Positions 35,701-44,194 are shown, counted from the stretch's first letter. The stretch: 64,000 nt of DNA from Candidatus Abyssobacteria bacterium SURF_5 (GCA_003598085.1 QZKU01000042.1:50194-114193), one strand, 5' to 3'. Notes: a model not told the origin generated them from the letters alone. Program-made: numbers and translations.

Positions 35701-36178
35701 TTCCGGTGACCGGGTCACGCGGGAATCCTTTTTCGACCCATTCGCGGAAGCCGGTGCGCACCATGGGCGCCTTCACGCGGCGGTCTCCGTAGAAGCGTCG
35801 TGTGAGGGCGAGCCCTTTCTGGCAGCAGCGGGGGTCCCATCGGGCGGAGGCCTTGTTTCCGTAAAGGTCTTCGGCCTTTCCATAGCCGTAGGTGGCGCCG
35901 ATGCGCACGATGACATCGTTTTTGACGTGCGCGGTGAGCAGGCAATTATGCGTGTCGTTGGGCGCGCACAGAAACGTGAAGGTGCTGTCGGGTTTGAAGA
36001 GATCCCGATAGACTTTTTCCCAATCGCGATTCGGGTAAGCCTCGAGAGGGCTTTGCGCCGCCTCGACGAAGAGCCAGGGGAACTGTGCCAGGTATCCGGC
36101 AAAACCGAGCGCCGACGCTTTCTTAATGAACTCGCGGCGCCCAAATCCGTTGCCGGCTTCCGATCCTTTGGTTGTCAT
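32702..36178 (-). CDS. Molybdopterin catalytic (alpha) subunit, class II DMSO-reductase family, Tat-exported
   Basis: 1158 residues. Tat signal RREFIKK (R14, R15), so periplasmic. By eye against NarG, the FS0 ligand positions are C71, D75, C79 and C118 or C119, so the second ligand is Asp rather than Cys. The NarG-like motif [19 protein letters not shown] contains D279, the expected Asp ligand to Mo, and marks class II (nitrate reductase, nitrite oxidoreductase, ethylbenzene dehydrogenase, selenate, chlorate and perchlorate reductases). [20 protein letters not shown] is also NarG-like. GGAGGTGTC precedes ATG 36178. Substrate not assignable; Nxr/pNar-like or another oxyanion enzyme are the leading options. 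Confidence 0.9.
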   Translation of the reverse strand: MTTKGSEAGNGFGRREFIKKASALGFAGYLAQFPWLFVEAAQSPLEAYPNRDWEKVYRDLFKPDSTFTFLCAPNDTHNCLLTAHVKNDVIVRIGATYGYGKAEDLYGNKASARWDPRCCQKGLALTRRFYGDRRVKAPMVRTGFREWVEKGFPRDPVTGKPPVEYFNRARDTWEKIPWEKAADLAARTLINVAQTYSGEAGAKRLRAQGYDEEMIEVTRGAGTQCLKFRGGMPLLGMTRVFGMYRFANSLALLDRHIRGVSEDDALGGRGWDNYSWHTDLPPGHPMVTGQQTVEFDLDSTEQADLVIVWGMNWITTKMPDAHWLTEARVKGTRVVVIACEYSATVNKADVGIMVRPGTTPALALALSNVIVQEKLFDEKYVKRFTDLPLLVRYDNMKLLHASDIFKDYQNADLKNMARVVRPDDKKIPPHKQVEQLIPAEMRDEWGDFVVWDTKKKAPAAITRDQVGNHFDDSGLSPALEGEFEVTLTNDETVRAATIFTVIKNYLADNYSPENGEQITWAPKDAIVSLAREIAAHPGKTLMAIGMGPNQFFNNDLKDRAVFLLAALTGNVGRIAGNVGSYAGNYRVALFNGLAQYVNENPFDIELDPAKPARPKVYWRAESAHYYNHEDHPLKVGGKLFTGKTHMPAPTKTLWFANANSILGNVKWHYNVVHNVLPKFEMIAVNEWWWSTSCEHADIVFAADSWAETKNPDMCASVTNPFLTLYPETPIARIHDSRGDIEIIAMVGKRIGELIDDPRFSLYWKFADEQKSGVYLQRILDHSSNTAGYSFADLHEKAKKGVPALMMSRTMPKCVGFEQTEESVPWYTKTGRLEFYRDEPEFIEHGENLPVHREPIDSTFYEPNAILAAAHPLIRPLTPQDYGLDPGDQSGEVRQVRNVVKPWSELSQTQHPLMSQGYRFIFHTPKYRHGAHTTPIDTDMVAILFGPFGDIYRRDKRMPFVSEGYVDINPQDARKLGIEDGDYVWIDADPADRPYRGWKPDDPDYKVSRLLCRARYYPGTPLGVTRMWFNMYAATPGSVKGQETREDGLAKNPETNYQAMFRTGSHQSATRGWLKPTHMTDSLVRKDVAGQNIGKGFLPDVHCPTGAPRESFVKIEKAEPGGINGSALWQPAALGIRPTYESESFKRYLSGAYIVKRSQ

Positions 36179-36202
36179 GACACCTCCTGAGAAGGCAAAT
36201 GA

Positions 36203-38527
36203 TTATTGCTTTGACTGTAGCGCACGAACAAAGGCGACAGTATCGTTAACGTCCTCTGCCGTCAATCTCGGGTAATTCAGATTGTCGGTTGCAAAGGCGG
36301 GCATGCCGAACATCGGGCGGCCGCGAATGATGGATGCCTGCAGGTATCCGTCGGTGGCGGCAGCCAGGAACGCGGAATTTGCAAGCTCCGGCGCCCATCC
36401 GTTGATGCCTCCCTGTCCATGGCACCCGGTACAGTTCTGATTGAAGAGGGTTTGGCCGTTTTGAGCGTCCCCCTGAACGAGCCGGCCCGGCGCTTGCGCC
36501 GGCAACTTCGCCAGTCGCCGGCGGATATATGTGATTGCATTGGACAGTTGTTGATCGGTCACCTCCGGCGCAGAAAGTTGCCCGGGCGCATCTTTGGGCT
36601 GAATACAGCGGCCCAACCGAACGGCGGCCCCCAGATAGTCGTCGGATGCAGCTTCAAGAAGGGAAGGATTGACGATGTTTACCGCGTATTTCCCCTCTCC
36701 TCTTTCGGCGTGACATGGAGCGCACGATTCTGCGAAAACCGCCTGGCCATCCATAATTGAATCTGCCGGCGGAAGAACGGGCAGTTTCGCTTTCTTTCCC
36801 GACCGGAGGCTTTCGATGTAATCGATGAGGGAGGCCAATTCCTGAGCATTCAGCTCCGGCCGGCTTCCCATCGCGGTGTCTTCGCGCCCCTGTGTCAACA
36901 TGTGGTAGAGGAACTTTGTGTCTGCCGTTTGAAGGAAGACCTCATTGGAAAGATCGGGTCCGATGGCGGTGTTGGAGTCGTGGCAGACTGCGCAACTCTC
37001 GCGATAGATGGCTTTGCCGAGTTCGAGTTCATGCTGTGCGGAGGAGACATCCTGCCACGAGGGCGCCGCGGGTTGCTGCGAGCGCAGATATTCGACCAGC
37101 GATTGAATTTCGGCGGCACGAAGGCCGCCCTCTTTTGTTCCCCACGGCGGCATCTTGCGGCCGGGACGCCCATTGACCAGATTTTCTCGAATGAACCGAT
37201 CTGAAGCAACGGCCAAGAACTCCTGGCTCGTCACTGCCGGGAATTTTTGGGTGAAAATACCGAAGCCGGCTCCCTGTCCGCTGACACCGTGACAGGAATT
37301 GCAGAATGCGCTGTAGAGTGATTTTCCGTCGGCAGAGAATTCGCGCTTGCCGAGCCGCTCGGACTCGAACCGGCCGGCAGGCCATCTGTTCATGGGGACA
37401 TCGGCTCCACGCAGGGAGAGCATGTAGAGCGTAACTGCCTCGAGTTCCTCCGGCCTCAGCTCGGCGTGCGGCATTAGGCTGCCGGCGACAATGAGCGCGG
37501 GATCGAGCAGATGCGCCTTATGCCAGTTCGCCAGGTTATGTTCGCCTTCGACATACGAGAAATCGAGACGGTTTGGATTCTTCTTTCCGGTTGCCGACAA
37601 ATCAGGGCCTTCGTCGCCGCCTGTCCCATTGATCCGGTGACAGCCGAGGCATCCTTTCCGATAAACAAGTGCTTTGGCGTCGACGAAGGCGGGCGCTTGC
37701 ATGAGAGTATTGAGAAACGCATTTATCGCTGTGACTTCTTCCGGATCGATCGGGCCGTAGCTCTCCAGCCACGCCGGCTCGATCGACTGTTGCTGCAACT
37801 CGAGGTGGTTCTGATGCCAATCGGCAAGAAATCCTCTGATGCCGACCGTGGAGAGATCGGGCCCTGTGCCGCGCCCGCGCGCATCAACTTTATGGCACGC
37901 AAGACAATCGTATTGTTCGAACAGGCGCTTTCCACGGTCGGCCAACTCTTGCGGCGGCACTTTCACGTGAGTGTGGCAACTGCCGCAGCCGGCCTGAAAG
38001 TAGCCGGCGGGAATGAGCGGGTCTTCCCAATGGGGGACGGTTCCATGCGCGTCCTCGGTTGTTGTTGCAAGACCCTGTCCGCCATGACACAACGTGCAGC
38101 CGAACTGCTCGGGCGGATGTATATCGAATACCCACTGCGGATGAGCGCCGTAGGGCTGCTTCTGGTCCGCCAGATTGGGATTGTCAAAACCCGCGTGACA
38201 TGTTGTGCAGCGATCGGAGACACCATATGCCGCCGACGTTATCTGCTTGATTTCCTGGGGGAACGGCGGCGGGCTTTTCCCCTCGGCGACGGCGACCGCG
38301 GCGAGCACGCTCTTGAAATTTCTCTGATGCTTCAGCCAGGGTTTCAGATAATGCTCGGTTATTATGGCGGCCAGCAGGCAGAGCAAAACGACTCCTGAAG
38401 TGATCAGCAAGGCCCAGCGTGCTCGCCTGCCTGCGGGAGTAACTGGATCGAACGTCGGGACGGTCAACCCTGAGAAGACCTCCGGGCGATGATTCTGTCC
38501 TGAGTTTCCGTTCAATGAATCGGCCAT
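36203..38527 (-). CDS. Membrane-anchored nonaheme cytochrome c
   Basis: 774 residues from ATG 38527, overlapping the cytochrome b stop by 16 bp. One membrane helix (about 38-58, WALLITSGVVLLC region) anchors a large periplasmic part with nine CXXCH heme motifs at 107, 144, 181, 208, 293, 409, 512, 602 and 699. The first part (3 motifs closely spaced) resembles the cytochrome subunits attached to cytochrome b complexes; the later ones look like four to six monoheme cytochrome c domains in series, each with GPDLS- or MPPW-type distal-ligand segments. It should link the Rieske/b quinol module with the Mo enzyme. Most Rieske/b complexes carry one to six hemes, so nine is high. Confidence 0.88.
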   Translation of the reverse strand: MADSLNGNSGQNHRPEVFSGLTVPTFDPVTPAGRRARWALLITSGVVLLCLLAAIITEHYLKPWLKHQRNFKSVLAAVAVAEGKSPPPFPQEIKQITSAAYGVSDRCTTCHAGFDNPNLADQKQPYGAHPQWVFDIHPPEQFGCTLCHGGQGLATTTEDAHGTVPHWEDPLIPAGYFQAGCGSCHTHVKVPPQELADRGKRLFEQYDCLACHKVDARGRGTGPDLSTVGIRGFLADWHQNHLELQQQSIEPAWLESYGPIDPEEVTAINAFLNTLMQAPAFVDAKALVYRKGCLGCHRINGTGGDEGPDLSATGKKNPNRLDFSYVEGEHNLANWHKAHLLDPALIVAGSLMPHAELRPEELEAVTLYMLSLRGADVPMNRWPAGRFESERLGKREFSADGKSLYSAFCNSCHGVSGQGAGFGIFTQKFPAVTSQEFLAVASDRFIRENLVNGRPGRKMPPWGTKEGGLRAAEIQSLVEYLRSQQPAAPSWQDVSSAQHELELGKAIYRESCAVCHDSNTAIGPDLSNEVFLQTADTKFLYHMLTQGREDTAMGSRPELNAQELASLIDYIESLRSGKKAKLPVLPPADSIMDGQAVFAESCAPCHAERGEGKYAVNIVNPSLLEAASDDYLGAAVRLGRCIQPKDAPGQLSAPEVTDQQLSNAITYIRRRLAKLPAQAPGRLVQGDAQNGQTLFNQNCTGCHGQGGINGWAPELANSAFLAAATDGYLQASIIRGRPMFGMPAFATDNLNYPRLTAEDVNDTVAFVRALQSKQ

Positions 38528-40068
38528 TGGCTGTGGCTCCAATAAAAGTTCCAGTTTGGGCCGCGATGGACAGTCGCAACGTATGTCAGGATTATGAAAG
38601 CGACAAAGAAACAGGTGAACAACGCGATTGCGCCGGCGCGGGTGGAATTGTGCCGCCTGATGACATACAGCGACCAGCCCGCGAAAACCGCAACCAGGAG
38701 CGTCCCCGGGTTGAGCAGGATGATGACCAGTTGGGGGATGCCGGGGAACCAATTGCGCAGCCACCCAAACCGTATGGTGAAGGCGAGCAGCGCCACAACG
38801 ACAATTGTCCCGAACAGCGCGCTCTGCAAGGCGAGCTTTCTTCTGCCGTCGCCGGCGCACCAGAGTCCACCCGGCTCTCTCTCACGATCGAGAAACGGGA
38901 TAAGCCCTAATCCGATGAGAACGAGCGTTGGAATGCCGATGCCGCCCATGAAGGCGGAATAGGAGACCAGTTCCTGCAGTCCGAGGAAATACCACGGCGC
39001 CTTGGCCGGGTTTTCGGGGACGGCCGGATTCGCCAGTTCTTTTAAGGGAGCGTCGGCAATGAGCGCGAGCACAAGGCAGATCGCGCAGGTGGCCATGAAA
39101 ACGGCCACTTCGGCATAGAACGCGTTTGGCCAGGAGGTGATCGTGTTTCCCTGGCCCAGATCGACATGCGGCGTTTTCCCCCGGACGAGCGCCATCAAGC
39201 CGTATGTCTTCTGCGGGCTCGGGTGGAAGGCGACATGCTGGCCCGTCAGCAGGCGCACCGGCGCCTCAGGCTCATCGAGGGGCCGGGCGAGGCCGCCGTC
39301 CTTGCGCACGCGCCAGAAGTGGACGCCGAGGAATATCGCCAGAACCAGCGGCAGGAGGATTACGTGCAAAAGATAGAAGCGGGTGAGCGCCTCCTGTCCG
39401 ACGGTATCCGCCCCAAGCAGGACGCGTTTTTGGATTCCGCCCGGGTCGAAGAATCTGGTAATACCGAGGGCGTCGGTCAGCTCACGCGGAGATTGAGCGA
39501 TGTTGGAGCCGATCGTTATCGCCCAGTAGGCCAACTGGTCCCAGGGCAGCAGATATCCGGTGAAGCTGAGGCCGAGCGTCAGGACGAGCAGGGCGAGTCC
39601 AACAAGCCAATTAAATTCACGCGGGCTCTTGTACGAAGATGTATAGAAGACGCGGGCCATGTGGAGAAACACGAGCAGTACCATGAGGTGGGCGCTCCAG
39701 CGATGGATATTGCGGATGAACTGGCCGGTCGGAACAATGAAGTGGATATCTTTGATCGATTCGTATGCCTGCAAAGTGGACGGTTTGTAATAGACCATCA
39801 GCAGGACGCCGGTGATGGTTAAAATGATGAAGGCGGCGAGGGCGCCGACTCCCAGGCCGCAGGTGCTCCAGAACTTGAGTGTTCGCTCCTGCACACGCGT
39901 CGAATGGATATGCAGGAAAAAGTTGGAGAATACGGCTTCCGAGCGGGTGCGGTCGGTATCGGGTCGGCCATGCCGGATTGCGGCGTCGCGAAGGTTTGCG
40001 GGCGTCTGCTGAAGATTCTCAGTGAACGTTTCGAGCGCGGTTCCAAATTGTTTCTTGTCCTGAGCCAT
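38512..40068 (-). CDS. Cytochrome b of a Rieske/cytochrome b complex (b6 plus subunit IV fused)
   Basis: 518 residues with about eight to ten membrane helices. Heme b ligands are H122 and H136 (HRWSAHLMVLLVFLHMARV) and H235 and H250 (LLHVILLPLVLAIFLGVH), the second pair 15 apart as in b6-type proteins. The subunit-IV part follows in the same chain. The Qo-site PEWY motif reads APWY at 357-360, so the usual Glu is missing. Quinol oxidation or quinone reduction coupled to proton translocation is expected. AGGAGGCGAT leader; 8 bp after the Rieske gene. Confidence 0.9.
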   Translation of the reverse strand: MAQDKKQFGTALETFTENLQQTPANLRDAAIRHGRPDTDRTRSEAVFSNFFLHIHSTRVQERTLKFWSTCGLGVGALAAFIILTITGVLLMVYYKPSTLQAYESIKDIHFIVPTGQFIRNIHRWSAHLMVLLVFLHMARVFYTSSYKSPREFNWLVGLALLVLTLGLSFTGYLLPWDQLAYWAITIGSNIAQSPRELTDALGITRFFDPGGIQKRVLLGADTVGQEALTRFYLLHVILLPLVLAIFLGVHFWRVRKDGGLARPLDEPEAPVRLLTGQHVAFHPSPQKTYGLMALVRGKTPHVDLGQGNTITSWPNAFYAEVAVFMATCAICLVLALIADAPLKELANPAVPENPAKAPWYFLGLQELVSYSAFMGGIGIPTLVLIGLGLIPFLDREREPGGLWCAGDGRRKLALQSALFGTIVVVALLAFTIRFGWLRNWFPGIPQLVIILLNPGTLLVAVFAGWSLYVIRRHNSTRAGAIALFTCFFVAFIILTYVATVHRGPNWNFYWSHSQWPIH

Positions 40069-40076
40069 ATCGCCTC

Positions 40077-40544
40077 CTAGACGTGAAATTTGGTTCCGGC
40101 GGATACTTGCTTCTGCACGTCGACAACCAGTTGTCCGTCGGGCGCCATCGCGACTTCGAGCCAGGGCAGTGGAGAGGGCGCAGGTCCTTTTTTCACCTCG
40201 CCCTGAAGCCCAAATTTTGAGCCGTGGCAGGGGCAGTCGAAACCTGTGGGGCTCTGCGAGACTATGCAGCCGAGGTGAGTGCAGACGCCGGAGATGGCGA
40301 AGAAACCTTCCCCATCACGGAAGAGGAATGCGCGGGCTGCAGGCATCCAGCGGACAGTCTCCGGCGCAAAATCATCCGGCCGGCCTATTTTGATTTTGCC
40401 CGCCTCACCGGTGATAACGGCAGGAAACGGGAGCCGGGCGATCCCGCCGGCGGTAACGACGAGTGCGGCTCCGCAGGTCCACGTGGCGGCTTTCCCCAAA
40501 AAATCACGCCGCGGGACTGGTTGTGGTTTTCGCAGTTCGCTCAT
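40077..40544 (-). CDS. Rieske [2Fe-2S] protein
   Basis: 155 residues from ATG 40544. Twin-arginine RRDFLGK (R12, R13) with one hydrophobic helix (about 22-40) for membrane anchoring. Cluster motifs CTHLGC (C88, H90) and CPCHGS (C104, H107) are complete, including the disulfide cysteines C93 and C106. The start overlaps the end of the flavoprotein gene by 4 bp; the longer open frame upstream lies inside that gene. Partner of the cytochrome b encoded 8 bp downstream. Confidence 0.92.
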   Translation of the reverse strand: MSELRKPQPVPRRDFLGKAATWTCGAALVVTAGGIARLPFPAVITGEAGKIKIGRPDDFAPETVRWMPAARAFLFRDGEGFFAISGVCTHLGCIVSQSPTGFDCPCHGSKFGLQGEVKKGPAPSPLPWLEVAMAPDGQLVVDVQKQVSAGTKFHV

Positions 40545-42409
40545 TCGAGTTTCTCCTGGAAACAAAAGCGTTCCATGGTGATAGCGCCGGTTGGACACCT
40601 CATGGCGCAACAGGCGCACCGTATGCATTTTTCTTCGTCTTTAATGATTGCGGAGAGCGGCTTGCCGGGGTCAAGGAGCGAGATGCTGCGGGCGAGCGCG
40701 CCGATCTCGTCATTCGACTCGAGGTTGTCGAGAGACACGAGCCGCAGGCATAGGGTCGGGCAGACATCGGCGCAGCCGCCGCAGAGAACGCATTTTTCCG
40801 AGTCGAAAATCGTATTGATTCCGCAGTCGAGACAGCGTGAGGCTTCCACCCGCGCTCGCGCTTCATTGTATCCTTTCTCGACGCTCAGGGATTTGTCCTT
40901 GAGGCGCAGCGAGGGATCCGTGACCGGAATCTTCACTCGCGCCAATCGCTCGTAGCCCTTCTCGCGCCGATAGGCCGGCGGTTCGAAATGGAGCTCGAGC
41001 GCGCGTGGGTCGAGAGAATTTCCTGTCAGGAATTCGAAGACGGAGCGCGCGGCTTTTTTTCCGCTCGCAATCGCGTCGATCATCAGCCGGGGGCCGTGAG
41101 CGACGTCACCGGCAAAAAAGACGGATGCGGCCGTGCTTTGCATGGTTTGCGGGTTGATCGAAGGGATTCCGCGGTCGCTGATCTCGATGCCGGTTTGAGC
41201 GGGATCGATAAACGAGAGGTCCGATGCCTGGCCGACGGCAAGGAGGACGGTATCGCACTCGATCGTTGTTAATTCGGCGGGATCGAATTCAGGCGCGAAC
41301 CGTTTATTTTCGTCATACACGCGCAGCACCTTCTGGAAGACTGCGCCGGTGACGCGGCCCTGATCGTCCCGGATGATTTCTTTCGGGCCGAGGCTGGTTC
41401 TGAGGGTTATTCCTTCCTCGGCGCCTTCCACGATTTCGACATCGTCGGCAGGCATCTCGATCAGCGATTCGAGACAACACAGAGTCACCTCGCGTACTCC
41501 GGGCACGCGAACGGCGGTGCGGGCCGAATCAAAAAATTCCTGCCGCAGGACGGTTCGGCTGACGTCGTACGCCACGTTTCCGCCGCCGATTACGACCACC
41601 CGCTTCCCGATATCGACCGGGTTTCTCAGCGCTACATCCCTGAGGAAATCGACGCCGCCAAGGACGCCTGGGCCGTCGATTCCCGGCAGGCGCAGCCCGC
41701 GCGATCTCTTTGCGCCCACGGCCACAACGACGGCATCGTGTTCCCTTGTAAGCGACTCAAACGCGATGTCTTTGCCGATCTGGATTCCGCAACGAATTTC
41801 GGCACCCAAAGACTCAATCAGGGCAACCTCGGCTCTTATTACGTCGCGCGGCAGGCGGTATTCCGGCACGCCCAGGTAGAGCATGCCGGCGGCGACCGGC
41901 TCCATCTCATAGATGATCGGTTGCAGGCCGAGTAAAGCCAGGTCATGCGCGCATGCCAGCCCTGCCGGTCCCGAACCGATGATTGCCACTTTTTTTTGTT
42001 TAAGCGAGAGCGGAGATTGGCGCCTCAGCAACCAGAGGAGCTCATCACGTCCCTGACACAATTGCGGGAGTAAGTTTCTTTGTAGCCATTCCTTGAATGA
42101 TTCTATCCCTTTAGTGCCGGCCTCGGGGCCGAAGCTGTCAGCTACAAACCGTTTGAGCGCACGGATTGCAATCGGTTGATCGATTTTCCCGCGCCGGCAG
42201 TTAACTTCACACGGCGCTCCGCAGATGCGCCCGCAAATGGAAGCAAGGGGATTCGGTCCGCGGGCAATAAGATAAGCGAGTTCGTCCTTGCCTTCGCTGA
42301 TTGCGCGCACGTACCCGCGCGCATCGGTATGGACGGGGCAGGCGTCCTGGCAGTTGATTTGTCTGCGCCAGTACCTATAATCGGGGACTTCCACCTTGTA
42401 CTGAAGCAT
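40541..42409 (-). CDS. GltD-like FAD/NAD(P) oxidoreductase with ferredoxin domains, first gene of the Rieske/b/Mo operon
   Basis: 622 residues from ATG 42409 (MLQYKVEVPDYRYWR). N-terminal Fe-S domain (NCQDACPVHTDARGY, CGRICGAPCEVNC), FAD fold (VAIIGSGPAGLACAHDLALL), NAD(P) fold (VVVIGGGNVAYDVSRTV), then a C-terminal 2[4Fe-4S] module (CVLCGGCADVCP, CIRCACCAMRCP). No membrane helix, so cytoplasmic, probably docking on the Rieske/b complex to exchange electrons between NAD(P)H or ferredoxin and the quinone pool. An NAD(P)-type subunit next to Rieske/b genes has been reported in anammox bacteria, as far as I recall. The frame extends 81 bp upstream without a start that fits. Confidence 0.85.
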   Translation of the reverse strand: MLQYKVEVPDYRYWRRQINCQDACPVHTDARGYVRAISEGKDELAYLIARGPNPLASICGRICGAPCEVNCRRGKIDQPIAIRALKRFVADSFGPEAGTKGIESFKEWLQRNLLPQLCQGRDELLWLLRRQSPLSLKQKKVAIIGSGPAGLACAHDLALLGLQPIIYEMEPVAAGMLYLGVPEYRLPRDVIRAEVALIESLGAEIRCGIQIGKDIAFESLTREHDAVVVAVGAKRSRGLRLPGIDGPGVLGGVDFLRDVALRNPVDIGKRVVVIGGGNVAYDVSRTVLRQEFFDSARTAVRVPGVREVTLCCLESLIEMPADDVEIVEGAEEGITLRTSLGPKEIIRDDQGRVTGAVFQKVLRVYDENKRFAPEFDPAELTTIECDTVLLAVGQASDLSFIDPAQTGIEISDRGIPSINPQTMQSTAASVFFAGDVAHGPRLMIDAIASGKKAARSVFEFLTGNSLDPRALELHFEPPAYRREKGYERLARVKIPVTDPSLRLKDKSLSVEKGYNEARARVEASRCLDCGINTIFDSEKCVLCGGCADVCPTLCLRLVSLDNLESNDEIGALARSISLLDPGKPLSAIIKDEEKCIRCACCAMRCPTGAITMERFCFQEKLE

Positions 42410-42496
42410 AATTAGCTCTTTTGTGAAGAGGCTGTCACGTGTGTGCGGACTATTCGTGTTAAATTTTGCCTCTATTTGCCGATATCGCAAGGCCAG

Positions 42497-42532
42497 TAAT
42501 AAGCTATTTACGTCATTAAAACGCCTAAATAA
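42497..42532 (-). promoter_or_regulatory. Candidate Rrf2 regulator sites upstream of the respiratory operon
   Basis: TAATAAGCTATTTA (42497-42510) resembles the palindrome AAATAAGTTATTT near the regulator's own promoter, with 11 of 13 positions alike, and CCTAAATAA (42524-42532) occurs in both regions. They lie in the 141-bp gap between the regulator stop and the flavoprotein ATG. A matching -35/-10 pair is not clear. Confidence 0.4.
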
Positions 42533-42550
42533 TGCCTTTTAAAAAACCCC

Positions 42551-42967
42551 TTAGATGTTAGCGAACTGATGATCGAACATGTCGAGGGTAATATTCTGGT
42601 ACAATTCGCGCGTACTTTCTTTCAGTGAGTCGAGGCGAGTGCGGATCGAGCATTGCTGGAATAACTGGCAATGGTCGTTCGGTCCGAGTTCGCAGTGTCC
42701 GGTAAGAATCGGACCGTCAATTGCTTCAATTATGCTCAACAGGCTGATTTTAGATGGTTCCCGGGAGAGGACGTATCCTCCCTGGGGGCCGCGCCGGGAA
42801 TAAACGAGGTGAGTTCTCGCCAGGCGCTGGAAGATTCTCGCGAGATATCCGTGTGGGATCCCGAGTTTTTGTGCGATTATTTTTACATCCGTTGGCGAAT
42901 TTTCGGCGGCGTTAGCGAGGAAAACCATTCCATGTATTGCCGTGACAGATGCTTTTGAGAGGTGCAT
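42551..42967 (-). CDS. Rrf2-family Fe-S transcriptional regulator
   Basis: 138 residues from ATG 42967. N-terminal winged helix (KIIAQKLGIPHGYLARIFQRLA, wing RRGPQGGYVLSRE) and three Cys, C92, C100 and C106, in the cluster-binding loop of IscR/NsrR-type proteins (C-x7-C-x5-C). Such proteins sense cluster status, NO or redox state. It is encoded directly upstream of, and on the same strand as, the flavoprotein/Rieske/Mo operon, so it probably controls that operon and itself. A TTG start 12 bp upstream is possible. Confidence 0.85.
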   Translation of the reverse strand: MHLSKASVTAIHGMVFLANAAENSPTDVKIIAQKLGIPHGYLARIFQRLARTHLVYSRRGPQGGYVLSREPSKISLLSIIEAIDGPILTGHCELGPNDHCQLFQQCSIRTRLDSLKESTRELYQNITLDMFDHQFANI

Positions 42968-42977
42968 AGGACTCGCC

Positions 42978-42990
42978 AAATAAGTTATTT
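42978..42990. promoter_or_regulatory. Palindromic operator AAATAAGTTATTT
   Basis: Perfect 13-bp inverted repeat (AAATAA-G-TTATTT) located about +12 to +24 relative to the predicted transcription start of the Rrf2 gene, where binding would block elongation or initiation. A near-copy lies upstream of the respiratory operon. Confidence 0.5.
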
Positions 42991-43008
42991 AGGAACTCAT
43001 TTAACGTA

Positions 43009-43037
43009 ATTATAACTTCGTCTTTTTGTTTTGTCAA
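43009..43037 (-). promoter_or_regulatory. Consensus promoter of the Rrf2 regulator
   Basis: Minus-strand TTGACA (43037-43032), 17 bp, TATAAT (43014-43009): a perfect match to the sigma-70 consensus. Confidence 0.8.
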
Positions 43038-43510
43038 GTCAGTTTTTCCATTTCAAAAGAACTGTCGGCGGATACGGGGAAATTCTTTGAACCGCAAAGG
43101 CGCTGAGGCCGCAGCGCGGCAGAGCCGCAACCAAATTTGGATTTTCGATTTTGGATTTTGGTTGGATTGAAAGGGAAGAAGGCATCTATCTGAAAGGTCA
43201 TAATGGACTTAGACAACAAATCATGACAGAAATTCAAGATTTTGACTGTTAGCAATGCACAGACAGAATGAAAGGAGGAATTGTGTTTTTCTCTGCGCTC
43301 TTCGCGTCTCCGCGTTTTTAAGAGTCTCATGTAAAGACAGCCTCAGATAAGTTACCCCAATAAGCCTTGTATGGGATTTTGAGAATCAAAATGCCATATT
43401 GAAATTATCTTGGACAGCAGTGTTGTCAAGAAGAAATTATCTTTTCGTCTCCTCAGATTTTGTATGGCTCTTATCTGCGAATTGGGGTCTTGACGGTGTT
43501 CGTTTCTTAA
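43038..43510. other. Gene-free intergenic region with dispersed-repeat fragments
   Basis: Between two outward-facing promoters. It holds GAACCGCAAAGGCGCTGAGG (43089-43108) and, about 180 bp further, CTCTGCGCTCTTCGCGTCTC with CGCG following (43291-43314), which are the two orientations of a common dispersed noncoding repeat. A T/G-rich run lies at about 43135-43172. No open frame has a ribosome binding site. Confidence 0.45.
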
Positions 43511-43540
43511 TTGACAATCTTTAGGGGGCGGGAATATAAT
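43511..43540 (+). promoter_or_regulatory. Promoter of the IscU-like gene
   Basis: TTGACA (43511-43516), 18 bp, TATAAT (43535-43540). Predicted leader of about 150 nt, long enough for regulation, but no riboswitch fold was recognised. Confidence 0.65.
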
Positions 43541-43696
43541 GAAGCGGGATTGAGCTTTTTTGACTGAAGTTATTCTGTCACTTCAATTGTCCCGCAGGCG
43601 AATTTTTGCGATTGCTCATTTCATTCGCCGGTTGCATACTGAAAGAGAGTCGTTATTTGTATAGAAGTGTCACAAGCAATAGTAAGGGGTACGTGC

Positions 43697-44074
43697 ATGT
43701 ACAGCGAGAAAGTCATGGATCACTTCTCCAACCCTCGCAACGTCGGCGAGATACCCGATGCCGACGGCATCGGGACGGTGGGTAATCCTGTATGCGGCGA
43801 TGTGATGAAGATTTTCATTAAAGTTGAAGGCGACCATCTGAAGGAGATCAAATTCAAGACATTCGGCTGCGGCGCCGCGATTGCTACCAGCAGCATGGTG
43901 ACCGAGATGGCAAAAGGGAAGTCTCTTGATGCGGCGCTTCAGATAACGAACAAGAATGTGGCCGAGGAACTTGAAGGATTGCCGCCGCAGAAAATGCATT
44001 GTTCGAATCTTGCCGCCGACGCTTTGCATGCAGCCATCAAGGATTACCGGGAGAAGCACAAGGCGACCGCATAG
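43697..44074 (+). CDS. Fe-S cluster scaffold protein, IscU/NifU N-terminal type
   Basis: 125 residues from ATG 43697 with AAGGGG 8 bp upstream; an in-frame start 30 bp earlier lacks a ribosome binding site. The three cluster-assembling cysteines are C33 (PVCGD, with D35), C58 (FGCGAA) and C102 (MHCSN). It assembles [2Fe-2S]/[4Fe-4S] clusters from a cysteine desulfurase not encoded in this window. This matches the many Fe-S proteins around it. A terminator-like hairpin follows. Confidence 0.92.
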   Translation: MYSEKVMDHFSNPRNVGEIPDADGIGTVGNPVCGDVMKIFIKVEGDHLKEIKFKTFGCGAAIATSSMVTEMAKGKSLDAALQITNKNVAEELEGLPPQKMHCSNLAADALHAAIKDYREKHKATA

Positions 44075-44092
44075 GGATTTAAGATTGGGGGA

Positions 44093-44157
44093 GGCGGCTC
44101 AACTGGGAGAAAGCTCTTCCAATGCACCCTCGTTCAAGTCATAGAGCCGCTCTTTTT
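44093..44157 (+). terminator. Candidate terminator after the IscU-like gene
   Basis: GCGGCTC (44094-44100) pairs with GAGCCGC (44144-44150) across a 43-nt loop that can fold further, followed by a T-run (44153-44157). The loop is long, so confidence is moderate. Confidence 0.45.
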
Positions 44158-44194
44158 CTGATTCTGATTCACTCTCTCGGCAGGGGCTGATGCA

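Noticed and set aside
31182-36190. Very long plus-strand open frames (up to 508 codons) opposite the molybdoenzyme genes
   Set aside because: Antisense shadows of GC-rich coding sequence; the minus strand has all the cofactor motifs.
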